A DNA stretch of 38,939 nucleotides from Saccharothrix sp. ST-888 (GTDB lineage: Bacteria; Actinomycetota; Actinomycetes; Streptomycetales; Streptomycetaceae), in the NCBI RefSeq assembly GCF_000955975.1, contig NZ_JYJF01000067.1:1-38939 (forward strand), written 5' to 3'. Below the pieces are notes generated by a model, which worked only from the letters and a program-made list of their open reading frames with translations, was not told the DNA's origin and searched no databases. Shown here piece after piece: positions 1-14,693 of this stretch. The position numbers were made by a program, and so were the translations under genes. The stretch's first letter is position 1. Every line of letters begins with the position of its first letter.

Positions 1-327
1 GGGGAGCAGAAGGGCACCGACGGAACGTTTCAGCGCTACCGGGTGACCCTCTCTGCCGAGGCGTACGCCGCCGCGCAGACGCAGCTGAGCACGGCCCGGC
101 GGACGGCGCTCAGGGCGGCGCTGGGGCCAGGACCGGTGGTGCTCGACCTGCTGCTGAACGACAAGGACCAGCTGACCGAGGTGCACCGCTCCGGCCCCGG
201 ACCCTCGGGCGCGGCGAACGACACCGTCCAGTACAGCGAGTTCGGCGGCCCGCTCTCGGTGCAGGCCCCGGCCGACGACGACACCGTGGACGCAGGTACG
301 AAGGGTCTGCCGCCGCTGAATCCATAG
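1..327 (+). CDS. C-terminal part of a probable LppX/LprAFG-like lipoprotein (5' end outside window)
   Basis: The reading frame is open from the first base and stops at TAG 325-327, leaving about 108 residues of a C-terminus. Near its start is a YRVTLSAEAY stretch; then come VVLDLLLNDKDQL and YSEFGGPLSVQAP. This alternation of short beta strands, a D-x-K-x-x-L turn and a final 'xFGxPxxVxAP' strand resembles the end of mycobacterial LppX/LprG-type and LolA-fold lipoproteins. From memory, a putative lipoprotein gene sits upstream of rplJ in Streptomyces, which fits. The signal peptide and lipobox would lie outside the window, so export cannot be checked. The rplJ promoter begins about 25 bases after the stop. 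The frame is sound; the family call is moderate. Confidence 0.55.
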   Translation, partial: GEQKGTDGTFQRYRVTLSAEAYAAAQTQLSTARRTALRAALGPGPVVLDLLLNDKDQLTEVHRSGPGPSGAANDTVQYSEFGGPLSVQAPADDDTVDAGTKGLPPLNP

Positions 328-352
328 TCGGTCATGGCGGGATCGGGCGGAT

Positions 353-382
353 TTGGTGGTTTTCCCGCTGGTCAGGTACGGT
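353..382 (+). promoter_or_regulatory. Probable rplJ promoter
   Basis: TTGGTG (353-358) is separated by 18 bases from TACGGT (377-382), a plausible vegetative sigma-factor promoter with the TAnnnT -10 box common in streptomycetes. It would start transcription near 389, just before the conserved-looking L10 leader. Inferred from sequence only. Confidence 0.5.
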
Positions 383-388
383 GGTTTC

Positions 389-567
389 TGCCAAAGACCG
401 CTGGCTGTTGCCCAACTTCCGCAAGGAGGCCGGGCAGCCGAAGGATCTGCGACTCGTCGCAGACGGCCCGCGCAGGAGTTTCTGGAGCTTGGACTTCCGG
501 TCCGTACGGTTCGCCGTGCGACCGTCGAGGTCTTCACTGAGCCCCGTGCGACTGCGCACTGGGGCTC
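389..567 (+). ncRNA. L10-type ribosomal protein leader of rplJL
   Basis: This is the gene-free stretch between the upstream lipoprotein and rplJ. It opens with a GCCAAAGACCGCTGG element that I recall from actinobacterial rplJ leaders. It ends in a hairpin at 539-567: GAGCCCC-GTGCG pairs with CGCAC-T-GGGGCTC, with one bulged T and an ACTG loop, followed by a T-containing but weak tail. In many bacteria the L10(L7/L12) complex binds such a leader and represses its own operon. The terminal hairpin could be an attenuator. About 100 further bases lead to the rplJ ribosome-binding site. Confidence 0.65.
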
Positions 568-671
568 TCACTGTTTCTGCAGGGCTTCCTTCTCGCCTGC
601 CGGTCCGAGGCGTTGAATGGTCGACTTCGCGGTCGGCCCGACTTCGACATCACGGAAGGAGGCGTAAGCCT

Positions 672-1235
672 ATGGCAAGGCCCGACAAGGCTGCTGCCGT
701 CGCCGAGGTCACGGACATGTTCCGTGCTTCGAACGCGGCCGTGCTGACCGAGTACCGCGGTCTGACGGTGAAGCAGATGAAGAATCTGCGTCGCTCGCTG
801 GGTGACAACGCCCAGTACGCCGTGGTGAAGAACACGCTGACCAAGATCGCGGCCAATGAGGCCGGGATCTCCGAGCTGGACGACCTGTTCGCGGGTCCGA
901 CGGCTGTCGCCTTCGTCACCGGTGACCCGGTGGAGTCGGCGAAGGCTCTGCGTGACTTCGCCAAGGAGAACCCCGCTCTGATCATCAAGGGCGGTGTCCT
1001 TGACGGCAAGGCGCTGTCCGCCGATGACATCAAGAAGCTCGCGGACCTCGAGTCCCGCGAGGTGCTGCTCGCCAAGCTGGCGGGTGCCCTGAAGGCCAAG
1101 CAGTCCCAGGCTGCCGCGCTCTTCCAGGCCCTGCCGTCGAAGCTCGTCCGCACTGTGGACGCGCTGCGCGACAAGGTCGAGCAGGGCGGTGCCGGTACGC
1201 CGGCTCCCGCCGCCGAGGACGAGGCCGCCGAGTAA
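672..1235 (+). CDS. rplJ: 50S ribosomal protein L10
   Basis: L10 anchors the L7/L12 dimers at the base of the ribosomal stalk, where translation GTPases are recruited. The protein is 187 aa and begins MARPDKAAAVAEVTDMF. It has the typical L10 pattern: an N-terminal rRNA-binding region (about 20-110) with EYRGLTVKQMKNLR, VVKNTLTKIA and AGPTAVAFV, then a C-terminal helix for L7/L12 binding and an Ala/Glu-rich tail. The frame is open upstream to 381, but ATG 672 is preceded by a long Shine-Dalgarno sequence, GGAAGGAGG at 654-662, with 9-base spacing, so the upstream part is leader. It forms a unit with rplL 88 bases downstream and is probably autoregulated through the leader. Confidence 0.97.
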   Translation: MARPDKAAAVAEVTDMFRASNAAVLTEYRGLTVKQMKNLRRSLGDNAQYAVVKNTLTKIAANEAGISELDDLFAGPTAVAFVTGDPVESAKALRDFAKENPALIIKGGVLDGKALSADDIKKLADLESREVLLAKLAGALKAKQSQAAALFQALPSKLVRTVDALRDKVEQGGAGTPAPAAEDEAAE

Positions 1236-1323
1236 TTCGGCAGGCTCACGCCTCGCTGCGGGCCCGTGCCCGCCCAACCCGTACATACGGCACCACCTGC
1301 CGATTTAGTGGAAGGACGCCATC

Positions 1324-1704
1324 ATGGCGAAGCTGACCCAGGACGAGCTGCTCGCGCAGTTCGAGGAGCTCACCCTCATTGAGCTCGCCGCCTTCGTGAA
1401 GGCCTTCGAGGAGAAGTTCGACGTCACCGCTGCCGCCCCGGTCGCCATGGCCGCCGCCGCTGCCCCGGGCGCCGTTGAGGCCGTCGAGGAGCAGGACGAG
1501 TTCGACGTCATCCTCGAGTCCGCTGGTGACAAGAAGATCCAGGTCATCAAGGAGGTGCGCGCCCTGACCTCCCTCGGCCTGAAGGAGGCCAAGGACCTCG
1601 TTGACGGCACCCCGGCCACCCTCCTGGAGAAGGTTGCCAAGGACGCTGCCGAGAAGGCCAAGGCCCAGCTCGAGGGCGCTGGCGCCAAGGTCACCGTCAA
1701 GTGA
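1324..1704 (+). CDS. rplL: 50S ribosomal protein L7/L12
   Basis: The stalk protein that contacts EF-Tu, EF-G and other translation GTPases. It has 126 aa and the usual three parts: an N-terminal dimerisation and L10-binding region (LTQDELLAQFEELTLIELAAFVKAFEEKF, about 4-35, split by eye), an Ala/Pro-rich hinge (about 38-56), and a C-terminal GTPase-contacting domain with KKIQVIKEVR and TSLGLKEAKDLVDGTP. ATG 1324 follows GGAAGGA at 1311-1317. Two hairpins follow within 70 bases of the stop, so rplJ-rplL largely terminates here and rpoB has its own promoter. Confidence 0.98.
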   Translation: MAKLTQDELLAQFEELTLIELAAFVKAFEEKFDVTAAAPVAMAAAAAPGAVEAVEEQDEFDVILESAGDKKIQVIKEVRALTSLGLKEAKDLVDGTPATLLEKVAKDAAEKAKAQLEGAGAKVTVK

Positions 1705-1710
1705 CTCCTC

Positions 1711-1776
1711 GCCCCCTCTGAGGGGGCGCGCAGGCCGGGCCGATCACCCTTCCGGGTGGTCGGCCCGGCCTGTTTC
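1711..1776 (+). terminator. Terminator hairpins after rplL
   Basis: There are two adjacent hairpins. The first is small: GCCCCCT pairs with AGGGGGC across 1711-1727. The second is long: a 19-bp stem, 1731-1749 with 1754-1772, has one G-T pair and a TTCC loop and is followed by TTT. It should release most rplJL transcripts before rpoB. Confidence 0.85.
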
Positions 1777-2181
1777 GTACCCGCGTCGGTTCTGACGGGG
1801 TCGGGCCCGGTCGGCTGTGCACTCGGCCACTGTCGGCGGGGACCGGTATGGTGATCGCTGTCGTCACGGACGGCCCCACCACGGGTTCTGTAACGCCCGA
1901 GGGGTGCCGGACGATGAGCAGGCCGAGGTCCACGCTCTGGCGCGGGCCTTGACGAACGGCACCGGGCGCGCGATTCTCAAGGCTCGCGCCCAGCGTGGAG
2001 TGCACGCTCCAAGTCGGAGCGGCCCTGGATGCATATTCAGTGGCCCCGACGGGAAGTGACTGCATGTGAGGTGCGGTGGCCCGGCGTAGTCCGGGCCAAG
2101 GTTGTGCGAGGCAGGCGCCGCCCTGCGGCACGGTTCCCCGGTGGGGCCGGGCCGGTTGGGTGGCTACCGGAGGGAGCGTCC
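1777..2181 (+). other. Gene-free region upstream of rpoB
   Basis: I see no convincing gene in these 405 bases. The short open frames lack ribosome-binding sites and recognisable protein sequence. One possible extra promoter is TTGACG (1949-1954), 17 bases, GATTCT (1972-1977), but it is weak. The main rpoB promoter lies downstream. Confidence 0.5.
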
Positions 2182-2198
2182 GATTCGGTCTCCGAATC
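2182..2198. promoter_or_regulatory. Inverted repeat just upstream of the rpoB promoter
   Basis: GATTCGG (2182-2188), a TCT spacer, then CCGAATC (2192-2198) is a perfect 7-bp inverted repeat that ends five bases before the -35 box. The position suits a regulator-binding site. No regulator can be named. Confidence 0.4.
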
Positions 2199-2203
2199 AG
2201 GGC

Positions 2204-2232
2204 TTGTCAGCAGTGTGCCTTTTGGCTACACT
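2204..2232 (+). promoter_or_regulatory. Main rpoB promoter
   Basis: TTGTCA (2204-2209), a 17-base spacer and TACACT (2227-2232) form a good vegetative promoter. The start would be near 2239, giving a leader of about 200 bases before the TTG start codon. The leader contains short hairpins such as GACTC/GAGTC at 2264-2281. Confidence 0.7.
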
Positions 2233-2441
2233 GTCCCTTTGCGCTGCCTGTTAGCTGCTCCGTGACTCGTCGCCCGGAGTCTGCGTTGCCCTGAAGGGGT
2301 CTGGCACCGCCTCCGCAAAGCGGCTCTGACCTGGGATTTCCTTCCCGGCTGAGACCCACGGCGACGGAGGTGGCTCCAAGCCTTTGCAGGCCCGGCTGGT
2401 ACGCGCGTAGTGAGCTCCGAGCCCTCGGAAGGACCCCCCTC

Positions 2442-5918
<3,477 letters not shown>

Positions 5919-5926
5919 CGGAGGTT

Positions 5927-5956
5927 GGGCCGGCCTGGAGGAACCCAGGCCGGCCC
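5927..5956 (+). repeat. 12-bp hairpin between rpoB and rpoC
   Basis: GGGCCGGCCTGG (5927-5938) and CCAGGCCGGCCC (5945-5956) are perfect inverted repeats with a 6-base loop. A C-rich stretch follows, not T residues, so it is probably not a full terminator. It may be an RNA processing or stability element or a partial attenuator. Confidence 0.6.
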
Positions 5957-6017
5957 GCCCCCAGGCCCCCTCAGACCATAGATAAACCTCGACTTACGAA
6001 AGAGGGCTTGACGACCA

Positions 6018-9908
<3,891 letters not shown>

Positions 9909-9920
9909 CAGTCAGCGCGC

Positions 9921-9969
9921 AACGCCGCAGGGCGGCCACCCCACTCGGGGTGGCCGCCCTGCGGCGTTT
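9921..9969 (+). terminator. Terminator of the rpoBC operon
   Basis: A perfect 20-bp stem (9923-9942 with 9947-9966) with a 4-base ACTC loop is followed by TTT. It starts 14 bases after the rpoC stop. Confidence 0.92.
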
Positions 9970-10049
9970 CGTCCGGCCTGAGGGGATGTCAGCGCTGCCG
10001 CCTAGGTTGGTCCCATCAGTCCTCCTGGCTGGCCGAGAGGGGTCGTCCG

Positions 10050-11498
10050 ATGTCCACTGCTGCCGTTCCGGCCGAGCAGGTCACCTATCTGGAGCTGTCC
10101 GAGGAGGGCGGCGGCGCGCACAAGTTCTACGAGGTGCGGCTGGCCGGAGCCGAGGTGACCGTGACGTACGGGCGGATCGGGGAGGGCGGGCAGGCGAAGA
10201 CCACTTCGTACCCGACGGCGGAGAAGGCCGTCGCGGCGGCCTCCAGGAAGGTGGGGGAGAAGGTCAGGAAGGGGTACGCGCCGGCGGTCCGGGGGGTGCG
10301 GCAGCGGCGGGCGGTGACGCGCCGGGCGATGGCCAGCAGCGGGTCGACGGCGCGTCAGGCGCCGCTGGTGTGGCGGTTCCGGTCGGGGGCGGCGGCGTTC
10401 GGGGTGTTCGTGGGGGAGGAGCAGGCCTGGGTGGGGAACGAGGCGGGGGACGTCTACACGCTGACGCACGACGGGGTGGTCACCGGCCGGTACGGCCTGC
10501 CGGACGGCGTGAAGTGCATCGTCGCCGACGACCGGTGGATCTACGCGGGCTGCGACAACGGCAAGGTCTACGACCTGGGCGGGAAGGTGCCCCGGGTGGC
10601 GTACGAGATCGCCGAGGACGTGGACATCTACTGGCTGGACATCCACGACGGGGTGCTGGGGGTGGCCGACGAGCGCGGCGGGCTCACCACCGTCGACCAC
10701 GAGGACGAGTTCCAGTGGCGGCGCAAGGCCGAGGGCCGCGAGGGCTGGATGGTGCGCTGCGACCGGGAGGGGGTCTACCACGGGCACACCCGCGGGGTGT
10801 CCCGGTACGCGGCGCGCGGCGGCGAGCCGGTGTGGCACACCCGGACGGAGGGCGAGGTGCTGTTCGGCTGGCAGGAACGGGAGGAGGTCTTCGCGGGGAC
10901 GTCGCGCGGCTGGGTGCACCGGCTGCGCAAGGCGGACGGCGGGGAGGTCGCCCGCTACCGCTGCGATGCGGCGGTGTTCTCCTGCGCCGCGTCCCCCGAC
11001 GGCCGCTACGTCTTCGCCGGGGACAACCACTCCTCGGTCTACTGCTTCGCGGCGGACGGGACGCGGCTGTGGAAGCTGGGTACGGGCTGCGGTTCGGCCT
11101 ACAGCATGCAGTACCGCGACGGACGGCTGTACCTGGTGACCACGGACGGTTCGCTGGCCTGCCTGGACGCGAGCGAGCAGGCGGTGCGCGCGGCGGAGGA
11201 CGGGACACTGCCCCGGACGGCCGAGGTGGACGCGTTCGGCTGGGAGGCGGTGGCGCCGGGGGCCCGGCTGGAGACGGTGGAGGCGGCCCTGGCCGGTGCG
11301 GGCGTCGAGGTCGAGTGTGTGCAGGAGGGCGGCCGGACGCGGGTGAGGGTGGTGTCGGCCGGCTACGACCCGTCCTGGCGGGTGCAGTTCCCGAAGGACG
11401 TCCGGGTGCCGGGCGCGCGGTATCTGGTGGCCGAGGTGCTGGAGTCGGGGGCGGGCGGGTTCTACCGGGCGCGGGGTGAGATCAAGCGCCTGCTGTGA
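10050..11498 (+). CDS. WGR domain protein with beta-propeller-like repeats
   Basis: A 482-aa cytoplasmic protein without signal peptide or membrane segments. Residues about 10-75 form a WGR-type domain: FYEVRLAGAEVTVTYGRIG, then GQAKTTSYPTAEKAVAAASRKVGEKVRKGY. WGR domains occur in poly(ADP-ribose) polymerases and in bacterial MolR-like proteins and are linked to DNA or nucleic-acid sensing. Residues about 105-395 contain repeated short-strand units (AWVGNEAGDVYTL, IYAGCDNGKVYDL, VFAGTSRGWVHRL, VFAGDNHSSVYCF, LYLVTTDGSLACL), which looks like a PQQ/WD40-type propeller. The last 90 residues are unassigned. ATG 10050 follows GAGAGGGG at 10035-10042. A possible -10 box TAGGTT lies at 10003-10008. 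No catalytic residues can be seen, so it may be a sensor or scaffold. Confidence 0.85.
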   Translation: MSTAAVPAEQVTYLELSEEGGGAHKFYEVRLAGAEVTVTYGRIGEGGQAKTTSYPTAEKAVAAASRKVGEKVRKGYAPAVRGVRQRRAVTRRAMASSGSTARQAPLVWRFRSGAAAFGVFVGEEQAWVGNEAGDVYTLTHDGVVTGRYGLPDGVKCIVADDRWIYAGCDNGKVYDLGGKVPRVAYEIAEDVDIYWLDIHDGVLGVADERGGLTTVDHEDEFQWRRKAEGREGWMVRCDREGVYHGHTRGVSRYAARGGEPVWHTRTEGEVLFGWQEREEVFAGTSRGWVHRLRKADGGEVARYRCDAAVFSCAASPDGRYVFAGDNHSSVYCFAADGTRLWKLGTGCGSAYSMQYRDGRLYLVTTDGSLACLDASEQAVRAAEDGTLPRTAEVDAFGWEAVAPGARLETVEAALAGAGVEVECVQEGGRTRVRVVSAGYDPSWRVQFPKDVRVPGARYLVAEVLESGAGGFYRARGEIKRLL

Positions 11499-11676
11499 TC
11501 CGGATGCCCCCGGGGGGATCACCGGACGCGGAGGAGGGGGCCGCGGGCGGTGAACGGGAGGGTGGGGTCCCGGGGGTGAGGTGGGGGTGGGAGTACCGGT
11601 CTGCGCCGGGCTCCGGTGGGGGAGGACCCCGGTTTTTCGGTGGCGCCAGGGGGAAGGCGGCCCGTACGGTCCGGGC

Positions 11677-12438
11677 ATGACTGGCAAGCGGCCGCTGATC
11701 GCGGTGTTGACGGGGGCGGGGATCTCCACCGATTCGGGGATTCCGGACTACCGGGGGCCCAAGGGGCTGTGGCAACGGGACCCGAAGGCGCAGGAGTTGG
11801 TGACGATCGGGCCGTACCTGGCCGATCCCGAGGTGCGGCGCCGCTCCTGGCTGCTGCGGCGGGACGTCGGCGCGGTGGCGGCGGAGCCGAACCCGGGGCA
11901 TCTGGCACTGGCGGAGCTGGAGCGCAGCGGGCTGCCGCTGCGGGTGCTGACGCAGAACGTGGACGGGCTGCACCAGCGTTCGGGGCTGCCGGAGCGGAAG
12001 GTGCTGGAACTGCACGGGACGGCGCAGCGGGTGCAGTGCGTCCGCTGCCGGGAGCGCAGTCCGATGGCTCAGGCCCTGGAGCGGGTGGAGGCGGGGGAGC
12101 CGGATCCGGCGTGTGCGGCGTGCGGGGGTGTGCTCAAGCCGTGCACGGTGATGTTCGGTGAGGCACTGGACCCGGTGGTGCTGGACCGGGCCGAGTCGAT
12201 CGCCAAGGCGTGCGACCTGTTCGTGGCGGTCGGGACGCTGCTGCAGGTGTACCCGGCGGCCGGGCTGGCGCAGCTGGCGTTGGATGCCGGTGCCCGGCTG
12301 GTGATCGTGAACGGAGAGCCCACGCCGTACGACCCGGTGGCGCACGAGGTGATCCGGGAGCCGATCTCGGTCGCGCTGCCCGCACTGGTGCGGCGGATCG
12401 TCGCGGGGCAGCCGGTGGGGGAGACCGCAGCGGGGTGA
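11677..12438 (+). CDS. Sirtuin-type NAD+-dependent protein deacylase
   Basis: Sirtuins remove acyl groups from protein lysines using NAD+, forming O-acyl-ADP-ribose and nicotinamide. This 253-aa protein has all the family motifs: GAGIS (13-17) and IPDYRG for NAD+ binding, TQNVDGLH (92-99), catalytic His113 in LELHG, zinc cysteines Cys121/Cys124 and Cys146/Cys149, and VGTLLQVYPAAGLA near the nicotinamide-ribose site. ATG 11677 lacks a clear Shine-Dalgarno sequence, but TACGGT (11665-11670) ends six bases upstream, so the mRNA may be leaderless. An earlier in-frame start at 11581 would run through a G-rich tract with no domain and is unlikely. It lies 178 bases after the WGR gene on the same strand. 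The substrate cannot be told from sequence. Confidence 0.93.
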   Translation: MTGKRPLIAVLTGAGISTDSGIPDYRGPKGLWQRDPKAQELVTIGPYLADPEVRRRSWLLRRDVGAVAAEPNPGHLALAELERSGLPLRVLTQNVDGLHQRSGLPERKVLELHGTAQRVQCVRCRERSPMAQALERVEAGEPDPACAACGGVLKPCTVMFGEALDPVVLDRAESIAKACDLFVAVGTLLQVYPAAGLAQLALDAGARLVIVNGEPTPYDPVAHEVIREPISVALPALVRRIVAGQPVGETAAG

Positions 12439-12461
12439 GTACGGCGGGGTGAGCGCGGCGG

Positions 12462-12496
12462 CTCGTGCGGGGGAGGGAGGTACTCCCCCGCACGAG
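12462..12496 (+). terminator. Probable terminator after the sirtuin gene
   Basis: A perfect 14-bp GC-rich stem (12462-12475 with 12483-12496) with a GGAGGTA loop. No T tract follows, as is common for streptomycete terminators, so efficiency is uncertain. Confidence 0.6.
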
Positions 12497-12606
12497 GGAG
12501 ACCGGTGGACCGCTCGGCCGGGGGATCCGGGACGAGGGGGTGGTCGGGCAGTCTTTCGGTGTCGGGTCGCAGAGGCCGGTCCGGCCGGCCGAACGGGAGA
12601 ACTGCC

Positions 12607-13296
12607 ATGAACCGGATGACTTTTCGCGTACTGACCTACGCCGCCATCACCGCTGCCGTCGTGGGCGGGATGTCCTCCTGCTTCGCGCTCCAGGACGACC
12701 GGACCAGGACCGTGGGCTACGGCGTCTCCGAGACCGTGCGGACCTTGGTGATCGAGGGCGGCACCGGAGACATCCGGGTGATCGGCGGCGGCACCGGGGT
12801 CCAGGTGACGGAGCGCCAGACGTACCGCTCCACCCCGCCCGCGACCACGCACAGCACCGCCGGCGGCACGCTCACCCTCGGCTACACCTGCCCGGACGGC
12901 GACTGCGGCGTCGGGTACGAGGTGGCGGTCCCGGCGGGTACGGAGGTGCGGGTGAAGGACGGCACCGGTGACGTCCACCTGTCCGGGCTCAGCGGCCGGG
13001 TCGAGGCGAAGAGCGGCACGGGCAGCATCGAGGCCAGGCGGATGAGCGGTGCCGAGGTCAGCCTGAGCACCAGCACCGGTGACGTCTCGGCCGTCTTCAC
13101 CGCTCAGCCCGAGACGCTCGCGGCGACCACGAGCACCGGCAGCATCACCGTGAAGGTGCCCGGCAGGGACCCGTACGCCGTCGCCGCGAAGACCGACACC
13201 GGGAAGTCCTCCGTGACGGTGAGTCAGCAGTCGGACGCCAAGCGCCGCATCACCGCGACGACCGACACCGGTGATGTGACGGTCACCGGTGTCTGA
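12607..13296 (+). CDS. DUF4097-type putative lipoprotein
   Basis: A 229-aa protein whose first 30 residues look like a lipoprotein signal: positively charged MNRMTFR, a hydrophobic ITAAVVGG stretch, and MSSC as a possible lipobox with Cys near residue 25. The rest is a chain of short beta-strand repeats with recurring TGD, TGS and TGSI turns (GGTGDIRVIG, DGTGDVHLSG, SGTGSIEAR, TSTGDVSAVF, TDTGDVTVTG), the mark of DUF4097 right-handed beta-fold proteins. It is probably anchored outside the membrane. GGGAGA (12596-12601) precedes ATG 12607; an in-frame upstream start at 12505 would bury the signal peptide. It lies directly upstream of a sensor kinase and response regulator, suggesting it belongs to an envelope-sensing unit. 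Its precise role is unknown. Confidence 0.8.
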   Translation: MNRMTFRVLTYAAITAAVVGGMSSCFALQDDRTRTVGYGVSETVRTLVIEGGTGDIRVIGGGTGVQVTERQTYRSTPPATTHSTAGGTLTLGYTCPDGDCGVGYEVAVPAGTEVRVKDGTGDVHLSGLSGRVEAKSGTGSIEARRMSGAEVSLSTSTGDVSAVFTAQPETLAATTSTGSITVKVPGRDPYAVAAKTDTGKSSVTVSQQSDAKRRITATTDTGDVTVTGV

Positions 13297-13402
13297 GCAC
13301 CCCGCCGGGGCGGGCGGCCGGCCTCCGGCACCCCTCGGTCGCGCGCCCGGCCCGGCGTTACGGCAGGATCATCCCCCGGAGTACGGCGGGGGAGGAACGG
13401 AC

Positions 13403-14647
13403 GTGGAGCGGATATCGCGTGCGCAGGCGCGGATCATCGCGCTGGGGCAGCGGTGGGAGGGGCGGTTCGGCGGCATCGATCCGCGGGTGACGGACCTCGG
13501 GCTGACGGTGTTCTCGGCCCTGATCTCGGCCTGGGCGGTGTTCTTCGACAACCGGGGCTGGCCCTGGTGGGTCTACCTGCTGGCCGTCTCCACCGCGTTT
13601 CCGCTGCCCTGGCGGCGGAGGTTCCCGTGCAGCGTGTTCCTGCTCGGCGGGCTGCCGGCGCTGGCGCTGTCCTATGCCGCGCACTCGGCGCAGCCGCAGG
13701 TCTCGATCGCCGGGGTGGTCACGATGTACACCCTGGCCGATCGCGGCCGGGACTGGCAGCGCTGGCCGCTGCTGGTGATCACCGTGGTCGCCAACATCCT
13801 CGGCACCCACTCGCCGAACGGCATGCTGTTCAGCCTGATCATGTCGGTCGGCAGCTTCACCTTCGGCGCACTGGTGCACGACTGGCGCCGGCTCGCCCGG
13901 ACGGAGGCCGAACGGGCCCACCAGCTGGGCCTGAGGGCCGCGAGTGAGGCGGCCCGCGCGGTGGCCGAGGAGCGCAGCCGGATCGCCCGTGAGATGCACG
14001 ACATCCTGGCGCACGCGGTCTCGCTGATGGTCATTCAGGCGGAGGCCGGTCCGCTGGTGGTGCACAAGGACCCGGACCGGGCGATCCGGGCCTTCGACAC
14101 CATCGCCGACTCCGGCCGCGACGCGATGGTGCAGCTGCGCCGGGTCCTCGGGGTCCTCAAGGAGGAGGGCGCGAGCCCCGAACTCGCCCCGCAGCCCGGG
14201 CTGGCCGAACTGCCGGCCGTGATCGGGCGGGTGCGGCAGGCGGGCATCCGGGTGGAGCTGGAGCTGGCCGAGCCCGCGCGCACGATGCCGGCGGACGTCG
14301 AGGCGGCGGCCTACCGGATCGTCCAGGAGGCACTGACCAATGTCGTCAAGCACTCCGGGGCGGACAGCGCGGCGGTCCGGATCGCCCGGGTCGGGCAGAC
14401 GCTGGAGATCCTGGTCTCCGACAACGGCACCGGGACGAAGGACGCCGGGCGCACCGGGGGCGCCGAGGGCGGGAAGAACACGCCGGCCGGCGGCAGGGCG
14501 GCGGCCGGCTGGTCGGGCGGGCGCGGGCTGGTCGGTATCCGCGAGCGCGCGGCGGCCTGCGGAGGAAAGGCGAGCGCAGGGCCGGGGCCACAGGGCCGGG
14601 GCTTCCTGGTCACCGCGCAGCTGCCGCTGGACGCGGCCGTACTGTGA
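13403..14647 (+). CDS. NarL-family sensor histidine kinase
   Basis: A 414-aa membrane sensor kinase. Several hydrophobic segments in about 30-150 form the membrane part. They are followed by a HisKA_3 dimerisation domain, AVAEERSRIAREMHDILAHAVSLM, with phosphorylated His199, and an HATPase domain with QEALTNVVKHSGA (N box), VSDNGTG and GRGLVGIRERAAACGG. A Gly/Ala-rich insertion of about 30 residues lies between the last two boxes. GTG 13403 has GGAGG at 13391-13395 with 7-base spacing. A GTG at 13289 overlapping the previous stop is also in frame but adds a Pro/Gly-rich leader with no family likeness. It should phosphorylate the regulator encoded 46 bases downstream. The signal is unknown. 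Confidence 0.92.
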   Translation: MERISRAQARIIALGQRWEGRFGGIDPRVTDLGLTVFSALISAWAVFFDNRGWPWWVYLLAVSTAFPLPWRRRFPCSVFLLGGLPALALSYAAHSAQPQVSIAGVVTMYTLADRGRDWQRWPLLVITVVANILGTHSPNGMLFSLIMSVGSFTFGALVHDWRRLARTEAERAHQLGLRAASEAARAVAEERSRIAREMHDILAHAVSLMVIQAEAGPLVVHKDPDRAIRAFDTIADSGRDAMVQLRRVLGVLKEEGASPELAPQPGLAELPAVIGRVRQAGIRVELELAEPARTMPADVEAAAYRIVQEALTNVVKHSGADSAAVRIARVGQTLEILVSDNGTGTKDAGRTGGAEGGKNTPAGGRAAAGWSGGRGLVGIRERAAACGGKASAGPGPQGRGFLVTAQLPLDAAVL

Positions 14648-14693
14648 GCGGCGGCCGGCGTACGGTACGGCCGGTCGGGCGAGGGGAGCTGTG

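Noticed and set aside
631..644. Third copy of the shared leader motif before rplJ (GGTCGGCCCGAC)
   Set aside because: It has the two arms in reverse order and no real loop, and lacks the GCGTG centre. I treat it as chance similarity.
381..671. Upstream extension of rplJ to 381
   Set aside because: The extra 97 residues do not match L10 and would be translated from the L10 leader. The ribosome-binding site at 654-662 fixes the start at 672.
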